Source of the DNA: an uncultured Lachnospiraceae bacterium
Lineage (GTDB): Bacteria > Bacillota > Clostridia > Lachnospirales > Anaerotignaceae
Direction of reading: 5' to 3'
DNA length: 12,190 bases
Assembly: GCA_944384285.1 (NCBI GenBank)
Contig: CALWSX010000061.1
Span: 1 to 12,190 of the forward strand
A program made the translations under genes and the position numbers. Below are positions 6,664-12,190 of the stretch, piece by piece. Under the pieces are notes generated by a model. It was not told the origin of the DNA, made no database searches, and saw nothing but the letters and a program-made list of their open reading frames with translations. The stretch's first letter is position 1. Each line of letters begins with the position of its first letter.

Positions 6664-8328
6664 ATGAGAGACGATGATAAAAGAAGAGGTTCCAGGAATA
6701 ATGATCAAGGACGTACACATTCTTTTACACATTATTCTACAAAAGGAAGTAGAACTAACGTAACTAGGAGTACAAGTTCTAGAGATAAACAAGGAAAAAC
6801 TTCAGGAAAAGAACTCAAAGTAAAAAAAGTTAAAAAGAAGAGAAAAATTCCGGGACAAAACCAGCAAAAATATAAAAGACTGCTTATTATTACTTTTGTT
6901 GTATTTTTTATATATATTGCGGGATATATGATAACATTTTTTGCACATCCAAAAATCTCTACAGAGGTTGTAAACTATGGTACTATAGATGTGCCTAAAA
7001 AAATACAGGGAATTATTGTAAGAGATGAACATGTAGAAACATCTCAAAGAGATGGACAGGCTGTATACTATTATAAAGATGGTGATAGAGTAAAAAAAGA
7101 TACTCTTGTATGTACTGTTAAAAATGCAGAGGCAGTAGATCAGATAAATGAAAAGATTGATAAAGTTAATAAGGAGATTGTAAGCGCTCAAAAAGACAGA
7201 GAAAGTATATCTGCTTTTAAAGATGATATTGATAAGGCAGAGACAAAAATTTCAGATACAGTTTTAGATTTTACAAATTCTTTTAACGAAAATGACTTTT
7301 TTTCCGTATATAAACTTAAGACATCTGTTGAAACGGAAATGGACAAAAGAAGCCAGATGTGGTTTTTAGAAAATAATTCAAGTGTTGATACTCTTTCAAA
7401 ACAAAAACAGGCTTATGAAAATGAACTTTCTCAAAATCAAAATAATATTAAATCAAAAACAAGCGGAATAGTTTGCATGTCCTATGATGGTTTTGAAGAT
7501 AAATTTACACCTGAAACATTAGAAAGTATTACATCAGAAAACTTTAAAATGGAGTATCCAAAAGAAGATATTATTAATATGTCAAACATTACTGCTAATT
7601 CTCCCGTATTTAAAGTTATAGAATCAAATGTTTATTACATAGTTTCTGATATTCCTTCTGAATATGCTGAAGATATTTCTGTAGGTTCAAAAAAAGTTCT
7701 TACTACAACACTTGATAATAATGAAGTGAAATCTATAAATGCCACTGTTTCATCTGTTACACAACAAGAAGGATATAGCAGAGTTGTATTTAAAAGTGAT
7801 GAAGGTATTATGGATTTTATGGACGACAGACTTGTTGAGTTTGATATTTCCGACTCAGCCAACGAAGGAATAAAAATTCCAAATACTGCTATTGTAGAAA
7901 AATCATTGCTTAAAATTCCTACTACAGCTGTTTTTGAAAGTAATAATAAAAATTGTGTAATAAAAAGAACAAACGGAAAAGATGAAACAATCGAACTTAA
8001 TATAGCTAAATACGATGAAGATGACAATAATCCTGAAACAGTTGAATACGTATATTCGCTTATTGATTTTAATATTTTGAAAGTTGGAGATGTTGTTGTG
8101 AATGGAACAGGGGAAAACGCAGGAACAATAACTCTTTCTGAAGTAAGTACATATAAAGGCGTATATGTTGTAAACAGTTCCATAACTGAGTTTAAGGTTA
8201 TTGACCCTATAGCACAAAATAGTGAATACACTATTGTTGAAGTAACAAATTTACCTTACGGACTTAAAATTTATGACAATATTGTATCTGACGCAAAAAT
8301 GGTAGATGAAAAACAGGAGATAAAATAA
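6664..8328 (+). CDS. HlyD-like (membrane-fusion/adaptor type) single-pass membrane protein
   Basis: A 554-residue protein. The first 70 residues are hydrophilic and rich in R, K, S and T (a KVKKVKKKRK stretch near 52-61). One membrane helix at about 73-93 then puts the rest outside the cell (N-in, C-out by the positive-inside rule). Outside, a biotinyl/lipoyl-like half (about 108-152, with GIIVRDEHV and YYKDGDRVKKDTLV), a long coiled coil (about 155-263) and a returning SGIVCMSYDGFED (267-279) give the split-hairpin layout of HlyD/RND-type adaptors. A beta-rich C-terminal half follows. HlyD proteins normally bridge to a transporter, but none is visible here. The gene instead heads the ylm/divIVA operon, its stop one base before ylmE, which suggests an envelope role linked to division. 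The start is supported by AAAGGGAGAG about ten bases before ATG. The fold class is moderately sure; the function is unknown. Confidence 0.75.
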   Translation: MRDDDKRRGSRNNDQGRTHSFTHYSTKGSRTNVTRSTSSRDKQGKTSGKELKVKKVKKKRKIPGQNQQKYKRLLIITFVVFFIYIAGYMITFFAHPKISTEVVNYGTIDVPKKIQGIIVRDEHVETSQRDGQAVYYYKDGDRVKKDTLVCTVKNAEAVDQINEKIDKVNKEIVSAQKDRESISAFKDDIDKAETKISDTVLDFTNSFNENDFFSVYKLKTSVETEMDKRSQMWFLENNSSVDTLSKQKQAYENELSQNQNNIKSKTSGIVCMSYDGFEDKFTPETLESITSENFKMEYPKEDIINMSNITANSPVFKVIESNVYYIVSDIPSEYAEDISVGSKKVLTTTLDNNEVKSINATVSSVTQQEGYSRVVFKSDEGIMDFMDDRLVEFDISDSANEGIKIPNTAIVEKSLLKIPTTAVFESNNKNCVIKRTNGKDETIELNIAKYDEDDNNPETVEYVYSLIDFNILKVGDVVVNGTGENAGTITLSEVSTYKGVYVVNSSITEFKVIDPIAQNSEYTIVEVTNLPYGLKIYDNIVSDAKMVDEKQEIK

Positions 8329-8329
8329 A

Positions 8330-9040
8330 ATGAGTGATACAGAAAAAGATATATTATTTAATCTTGAGGAAGTAAATAAAAAAATTGAGATTGCAGCAAA
8401 AAAATCCGGAAGAAGAAGAGAAGATATTTTTCTTCTTCCGGTTACAAAGACTATGCCTACAGAGAAAATGCAGGTTGTATATGACTATGGTATAAAAGCA
8501 TTTGGTGAAAACAAAGTACAGGAAATTCTTGATAAATATGATAAGTTCCCAAATGATACTAAATGGCATTTAATTGGTCACTTGCAGACAAACAAGGTTA
8601 AGTATATAATAGATAAGGTTACACTTATACATTCTGTTGACAGTGAAAAATTAGCGGAAGAAATTGATAAAAAAGCCTCTGCAGCAGGAATTGTTATGGA
8701 TATTCTTGTAGAAATAAATGTAGCTTTGGAGGATACAAAATTCGGCATAAAGTTAGAAGAAACTGAAGAATTCATAAAAAGAATATCTAAACTTAAAAAT
8801 ATCCGCATAAAAGGACTTATGACGGTTGCGCCTTATGTCGAAAATCCTGAAGATAACAGACATTATTTCAGAGAATTAAGAAAATTATCGGTTGACATAG
8901 GCAAAAAAAATATTGATAATGTATATATGGACATACTCTCTATGGGTATGACAAATGACTATGAAATTGCTATTGAAGAAGGTTCTAATATGGTTAGAGT
9001 AGGAACTGGAATTTTTGGTAAAAGAAATTACAATATATAA
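8330..9040 (+). CDS. ylmE: YggS/YlmE family pyridoxal phosphate-binding protein
   Basis: A cytoplasmic PLP-binding protein of the YggS/PLPBP family, involved in vitamin B6 and amino-acid homeostasis, with no established catalytic reaction. The 236 residues fit the family (about 230) and its single alanine-racemase-like barrel. The PLP lysine is K40 in LLPVTKT. Other marks are FGENKVQE, WHLIGHLQTNK, HSVDS, VEINVALEDTKFG, GLMTVAP, and the phosphate-binding end LSMGMTNDYEIAI...VRVGTGIFG. The start ATG is one base after the HlyD-like stop, with CAGGAGA nine bases upstream inside that gene. It precedes sepF, as in Bacillus subtilis and many other Gram-positives. Confidence 0.95.
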   Translation: MSDTEKDILFNLEEVNKKIEIAAKKSGRRREDIFLLPVTKTMPTEKMQVVYDYGIKAFGENKVQEILDKYDKFPNDTKWHLIGHLQTNKVKYIIDKVTLIHSVDSEKLAEEIDKKASAAGIVMDILVEINVALEDTKFGIKLEETEEFIKRISKLKNIRIKGLMTVAPYVENPEDNRHYFRELRKLSVDIGKKNIDNVYMDILSMGMTNDYEIAIEEGSNMVRVGTGIFGKRNYNI

Positions 9041-9065
9041 AGATGTATTTTAGGAGGTAAGGATA

Positions 9066-9578
9066 ATGGGAATGTTTGATAAATTAAAACAGCATCTTGG
9101 TTTTGAGGACGAATTTGAAGATGAATATGAAGATGAATATGAAGAGGTGCCTGCAAGAGACTACCCTAGAAGAGAATATTCTGCACAGAGACCTGTTCAG
9201 ACTCAAAGACCTGTTCAAACTTCAACAAGAAGACCATCAAACGAGTCACCAATGGCTCAAGTTGTTAATATACATACAAATATTAAAACAGAAGTTGTTA
9301 TTATCAAACCTGAAAAATATGATGATGCTATGGAAATTTGTATAAATGTAAGAAACAGAAAACCTGTTGTTGTTAATCTTGAAAATGTTGAATTTCCTAT
9401 TGCTCAGAGAATAGTTGATTTTATGAGTGGTGCTGGATATGCACTTAATGGAAATTTACAAAAAGTTGCAAACCATATTTTTATTATTACACCTGAAAAT
9501 ATTGATATTTCAGGAGACTTTAAAGAAGAACTTAAGACACAAGGAGTATTTCGTTCTTACACAGAAAGAAATTACTAA
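9066..9578 (+). CDS. sepF: Cell division protein SepF
   Basis: SepF binds the FtsZ C-terminal tail and, through an N-terminal amphipathic helix, anchors and bundles FtsZ at the division site. The 170 residues show the expected parts: a membrane-targeting helix MGMFDKLKQHLGF (1-13), an acidic linker (14-27), a proline/arginine/glutamine linker (28-65) holding a double QRPVQT, and the conserved SepF core (about 67-158) with VVIIKPEKYDDA, RNRKPVVVNLE, AQRIVDFMSG, GYALNG and IFIITPENIDISG. A consensus AGGAGG stands eight bases before ATG. The gap from ylmE is 25 bp with no terminator, so it is in the same transcript. Confidence 0.96.
   Translation: MGMFDKLKQHLGFEDEFEDEYEDEYEEVPARDYPRREYSAQRPVQTQRPVQTSTRRPSNESPMAQVVNIHTNIKTEVVIIKPEKYDDAMEICINVRNRKPVVVNLENVEFPIAQRIVDFMSGAGYALNGNLQKVANHIFIITPENIDISGDFKEELKTQGVFRSYTERNY
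9105..9140 (+). repeat. 12-bp tandem repeat coding the SepF acidic linker
   Basis: GAAGATGAATAT occurs twice in perfect tandem (9117-9128 and 9129-9140), preceded by a degenerate copy at 9105-9116. Each copy codes for E-D-E-F/Y. It is in frame, so copy-number changes would lengthen or shorten the acidic linker without breaking the gene. Confidence 0.8.
9186..9221 (+). repeat. 18-bp tandem repeat coding QRPVQT twice in SepF
   Basis: Two adjacent 18-bp units (9186-9203 and 9204-9221) code for QRPVQT twice. They differ only by CAG/CAA synonymous changes. They lie in the variable linker between the membrane helix and the SepF core. Confidence 0.75.
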
Positions 9579-9593
9579 TAATTTGGAGGAAAA

Positions 9594-9875
9594 ATGAAAA
9601 ATATATTAATTCAGTCAATAAGGGTATTTTTTCAACTGCTGTACTTTTTAATACTGATTAGGATTTTATTGTCATGGTTTGGCAATTTAAGATATTCAAA
9701 ATTCGGTATTTTAATTCATAACCTTACAGAACCTATTTTAGGGCCTGTACGAGACATGGTTGACAGATCACCTATAGGTCAGGGGACTATGCTCGACTTT
9801 TCGCCTGTTATTGCGCTGTTCATTATGAATATTATTCAAAATCTCCTTTACAGACTTGTAATGGCTTTATTTTAA
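9594..9875 (+). CDS. ylmG: YggT family membrane protein (YlmG)
   Basis: A small integral membrane protein of 93 residues with two hydrophobic helices (about 7-28 and 69-91). They are joined by a loop with the YggT signature TEPILGPVR (45-53) and the following DFSP (68-71). The family is associated with cell division and membrane organisation, and in plastids with nucleoid distribution; the molecular role is unclear. GGAGG lies four bases before ATG. It sits between sepF and ylmH, its conserved place in Gram-positive division clusters. Confidence 0.93.
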   Translation: MKNILIQSIRVFFQLLYFLILIRILLSWFGNLRYSKFGILIHNLTEPILGPVRDMVDRSPIGQGTMLDFSPVIALFIMNIIQNLLYRLVMALF

Positions 9876-9887
9876 GCTGTTTATTAA

Positions 9888-10685
9888 ATGACTATGAATA
9901 AAACCGAGCTTTTAAATATTTTTAAAAATGAAGACGAAAGAATTTTAGCCGCAAAAATAACAGATATGTTTTTTGCGGCTAAAAAGAAAAATATTCCGAT
10001 TTTTTCGGATTTTTTTGAATATAAAAAATTAGCACTTATGAAAGAAAGTCTTCTTTCAAATTTTGAAATGGAATATGATTTTTTTGGTGGATTTTCTGAT
10101 TTTGAAAGAGGAGTTTTCTGTGTATTTCCGGAATATTGCGACAAAGATTTTGTAAGATATCCTATTTCATGTCTTTCTATATCTTATAATAAAAAATTTT
10201 CATCTGCGCCTACCCATAGGGAATATTTGGGATCTTTAATAGGTCTTGGGATAGAGAGAGATAAAATAGGAGATATATTATTAAGTGATTTTGGGGCCGT
10301 TGTTTTTTTAAAAGAAGAGATAAGTAATTTTGTAATTGTTAATTTGGAAAGAGTTGGAAGAACGCCTGTAAAGGTTTCTGAGTCTGACATAAACGAAATA
10401 AAGATTCCTGAAAAAAATAAAAAAGAAATTTATGTTACAGTTTCATCTTTGAGGCTTGATGCTATATTATGCAAAGCTTTTAATATTTCAAGGTCAACTG
10501 CTAAAGATCTTGTAAATGCTGAAAAAGCTTTTGTAAATCATCTTCCTATAAAAGATATTTCTTTTAACAGAATTAAAGAAGGAGATATTATTTCATTAAG
10601 GGGTTATGGTCGAATTATTCTTACTCAAATAGAAGGATTAACTAAAAAAGATAAAATAAAACTACTTATAACTAAATTTGTATAA
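9888..10685 (+). CDS. ylmH: YlmH family S4-domain RNA-binding protein
   Basis: A 265-residue RNA-binding protein. The N-terminal region (about 1-170) carries the YlmH core with THREYLGSLIGLGIERDKIGD (109-129) and DFGAVVF. An S4 domain (about 183-246) has SSLRLDAIL, NISRSTAKDLV and the RGYGR end. Work in B. subtilis links YlmH to ribosome-associated quality control of stalled 50S subunits; a link to cell division comes mainly from gene neighbourhood. The start is chosen at ATG 9888, with a second in-frame ATG at 9894. Neither has a recognisable Shine-Dalgarno, unlike the other genes of this operon. The gene begins 12 bp after the ylmG stop, so coupling or re-initiation may help. Confidence 0.93.
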   Translation: MTMNKTELLNIFKNEDERILAAKITDMFFAAKKKNIPIFSDFFEYKKLALMKESLLSNFEMEYDFFGGFSDFERGVFCVFPEYCDKDFVRYPISCLSISYNKKFSSAPTHREYLGSLIGLGIERDKIGDILLSDFGAVVFLKEEISNFVIVNLERVGRTPVKVSESDINEIKIPEKNKKEIYVTVSSLRLDAILCKAFNISRSTAKDLVNAEKAFVNHLPIKDISFNRIKEGDIISLRGYGRIILTQIEGLTKKDKIKLLITKFV

Positions 10686-10701
10686 AAAAGAGGGTTAGTA
10701 T

Positions 10702-11127
10702 ATGGCACAATTTTTAAATGCGGAAGATTTTGATTTTAAAAAAACAGCACTAGGATATTCAACTGATGAAGTTGATGATTTTCTTTATGAGTTTGTTGAT
10801 AAATATAATGCACTTGTAAAAGAAAATCAGAATTTGAATGATAAAAATACACTTTTAAAAGAAAAATTAAGTTTCCAAAAAGAACAGGAAACAAATATTG
10901 ATGACCTTGTGTTTAATGCAAAAAAACAAGCTCTTGAAATAGAAGACAGTGCAGAAAATAAAGCGGCAAAAATGCTTAGTGATGCTGAAAAGAAACTCGA
11001 AGCATTGAAAAAAGAATGTGAAAACGAGGAAAAACGTCTTTATTTCATGAAAAGAGATTATGAAGAAACAAAAAATAAATTAAAAATGATTTTGGAAGAC
11101 CAACTTAAAAAAATAGATATGCTTTAA
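10702..11127 (+). CDS. divIVA: DivIVA domain-containing cell division/polarity protein
   Basis: DivIVA binds curved membrane at septa and poles and recruits division or growth factors. The 141-residue protein starts with the membrane-binding domain: F-x-K-x-x-x-GYSTDEVDDFL at about 12-28, followed by YEFVDKYNALVKEN leading into a coiled coil. Charged heptad sequence runs from about 36 to the end at 141, with a break near 65-70. It is shorter than B. subtilis DivIVA (164 residues), lacking a long C-terminal tail. GAGGG lies seven bases before ATG, and the gene begins 16 bp after ylmH. It is the last gene of the operon, before the hairpin at 11132-11170. GpsB and other DivIVA-domain paralogs are possible, but the context favours DivIVA. 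Confidence 0.93.
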   Translation: MAQFLNAEDFDFKKTALGYSTDEVDDFLYEFVDKYNALVKENQNLNDKNTLLKEKLSFQKEQETNIDDLVFNAKKQALEIEDSAENKAAKMLSDAEKKLEALKKECENEEKRLYFMKRDYEETKNKLKMILEDQLKKIDML

Positions 11128-11131
11128 TATT

Positions 11132-11170
11132 AAAAACTCCTCTATCTTTATGTAGGTGAAGGAGTTTTTT
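11132..11170 (+). terminator. Terminator-like hairpin after divIVA
   Basis: AAAAACTCCT (11132-11141) pairs perfectly with AGGAGTTTTT (11160-11169), and the arm ends in a run of six T (11165-11170). The loop is large (18 bases), with only a possible short CTA/TAG inner pairing, so the terminator may be leaky. It starts five bases after the divIVA stop. The right arm contains AAGGAG, which is ten bases before an in-frame ATG (11175) of aroB. Confidence 0.75.
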
Positions 11171-11210
11171 GTTGATGATAAAGCTTTTGTTTTTTATTGG
11201 GAGTGGATTT

Positions 11211-12190
11211 ATGGAGCTTTGTGTAAAAACACCTACAAAAGACTATAAAATATATTTAAAAAAAGATTTTTCTTTTTTAAAGAATGTTTTGATCTGTGGT
11301 AAAAAAGCCATTGTTATTACAGATTCAAATGTATCTTTGTTTTATAAGGAAAGCTTTAAATCTGAACTTTCAAAAGTTTATGATAATGTATATTTTTATA
11401 CTTTTTTGGCAGGGGAAAAAAGCAAAAATTTAGATACAATAAGAGATATGTATGATTTTTGTCTTATTAATAACGTGGATAGAAAAACTCCTGTTTTTGC
11501 ACTTGGCGGAGGAGTTTGCGGAGATATGGCAGGTTTTTTGGCTGCAACATATTTAAGAGGTATTCCGTTTATCCAAATTCCTACATCTCTTTTGGCGCAG
11601 GTAGACAGCAGTGTTGGAGGAAAAGTTGGGGTTGATTTTAATGGAAATAAAAACATTATAGGAGCTTTTTATCAACCTGAACTTGTCTATATTAATATTG
11701 AAACATTAAAAACCTTACCTGAAAGAGAGTTTAATGCAGGTATGGCTGAGGTTATAAAATACGGTCTTATTTTATCTTCAGATTTTTACAAATATTTAAT
11801 TTCAAATAAGGAAAAAATAAAAAATAAAGATTATGATACACTTTTATACATAATAAAAAAATGCTGTGAATTAAAATCGTATGTTGTTTCTCTGGACGAA
11901 AAAGAAAGTGGTTTTAGGGAAATACTTAATTTTGGCCATACATTTGGGCATGCGGTAGAAACTCTTAAGAATTTTGAATATGTTCATGGTGAATGTGTTG
12001 CGCTTGGTATGAAAGCAGCACTTTATATATCTTTAAAAGAAAATAAAATTACAAAAAAAGATTATGATGAATTTATAGATTTACTTTCTTTTTTTAATTT
12101 GAATAAAAAAGTTTTTAGCCTTACAAAAGAAGAAGTATATGAACAGCTTTTTAAAGATAAAAAAGTACGTGATGATAAATTGAATTTTGT
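11211..12190 (+). CDS. aroB: 3-dehydroquinate synthase (partial, 3' end off the window)
   Basis: Converts DAHP to 3-dehydroquinate, the second step of the shikimate pathway, in the cytoplasm, using NAD and a divalent metal. 326 codons are visible of about 350-360 expected. Seen in the sequence are the NAD/substrate region GGGVCGDMAGF from 99, ATYLRGIPFIQIPTSLLAQVD, SSVGGKVGVDF, NKNIIGAFYQP, and the three metal ligands E180 (GMAEVIKYG), H243 (NFGHTFGHA) and H259 (YVHGE). The start ATG 11211 has GGGAG seven bases upstream and begins at the usual family N-terminus. An in-frame ATG at 11175 would add a hydrophobic MIKLLFFIGSGF and is less likely. It lies 83 bp after divIVA and is not part of the usual division cluster, so it probably begins a new aromatic-amino-acid unit, with any promoter unclear. 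Confidence 0.95.
   Translation, partial: MELCVKTPTKDYKIYLKKDFSFLKNVLICGKKAIVITDSNVSLFYKESFKSELSKVYDNVYFYTFLAGEKSKNLDTIRDMYDFCLINNVDRKTPVFALGGGVCGDMAGFLAATYLRGIPFIQIPTSLLAQVDSSVGGKVGVDFNGNKNIIGAFYQPELVYINIETLKTLPEREFNAGMAEVIKYGLILSSDFYKYLISNKEKIKNKDYDTLLYIIKKCCELKSYVVSLDEKESGFREILNFGHTFGHAVETLKNFEYVHGECVALGMKAALYISLKENKITKKDYDEFIDLLSFFNLNKKVFSLTKEEVYEQLFKDKKVRDDKLNF

Noticed and set aside
6802..7191. 129-codon minus-strand open frame rich in Y, I, F and N
   Set aside because: It is antisense to the A-rich start of the HlyD-like gene, and the composition is that of complemented lysine/asparagine codons.
7635..8231. 198-codon open frame on the minus strand
   Set aside because: It lies wholly antisense to the HlyD-like gene, reads as a serine/threonine/leucine-rich shadow with no domain, and has no ribosome site or promoter.
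9884..10144. 86-codon minus-strand open frame opposite ylmH
   Set aside because: It is antisense to a gene with clear YlmH and S4 motifs, and has no ribosome site.
11175..11210. Upstream in-frame ATG of aroB as the true start
   Set aside because: It would add a hydrophobic segment not typical of 3-dehydroquinate synthase, and GGGAG before 11211 fits better. It is kept only as an alternative.
1..12190. CRISPR array, tRNA or rRNA gene, insertion sequence or phage genes
   Set aside because: I saw no regularly spaced repeats, cloverleaf-like or rRNA-like sequence, transposase or integrase motif, or terminal inverted repeats with target duplications.

Overview
The window reads as ordinary chromosomal DNA of an AT-rich, low-GC Gram-positive bacterium, most likely a member of the Clostridia. 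The evidence is strong GGAGG/AAGG-type ribosome sites, one TTG start with a perfect Shine-Dalgarno (SD), A/T-rich codon choice throughout, a family II pyrophosphatase carrying CBS and DRTGG domains, and the Gram-positive cell-division row ylmE-sepF-ylmG-ylmH-divIVA. Base composition and codon use look uniform. I see no insertion sequence, phage gene, CRISPR array, tRNA or rRNA.

Layout. (1) Positions 1-192 hold the 3' end of an unrecognised plus-strand gene, followed by an intrinsic terminator. (2) A minus-strand ppaC (CBS-type Mn-dependent inorganic pyrophosphatase, 285-1925) faces it and has its own terminator and a good sigma-A-like promoter. (3) A divergent intergenic region holds a 9-bp tandem repeat and a terminator-like hairpin. 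It leads into a two-gene unit, a flavin reductase-family protein and prfC (release factor RF3), closed by a strong terminator at 4358-4395. (4) After about 290 bp of AT-rich spacer comes a YgiQ-family radical SAM protein. (5) From 6664 to 11127 runs a tightly packed six-gene operon: an HlyD-like single-pass membrane protein, ylmE (PLP-binding YggS family), sepF, ylmG (YggT family), ylmH (S4 RNA-binding) and divIVA. A plausible promoter overlapped by a 7-bp inverted repeat sits in front, and a terminator-like hairpin follows. (6) aroB (3-dehydroquinate synthase) starts at 11211 and runs off the right edge.

How the genes fit together. The 6664-11127 operon is the recognised ylm/divIVA division cluster. 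SepF anchors and bundles FtsZ at the membrane, DivIVA marks curved membrane at the septum and poles, YlmG is a small membrane protein linked to division or membrane organisation, YlmE handles PLP homeostasis, and YlmH binds ribosomal RNA. The least explained member is the HlyD-like first gene, which has no transporter partner in view. The other genes are housekeeping: pyrophosphate removal, translation termination/recycling, flavin chemistry and the shikimate pathway.

I did not find a convincing undescribed multi-gene system. The points worth a second look are the leader hairpin and tandem repeat ahead of the flavin reductase-prfC pair, the inverted repeat over the division-operon promoter, the orphan adaptor-like protein, the second cysteine cluster in YgiQ, and several start-site questions.
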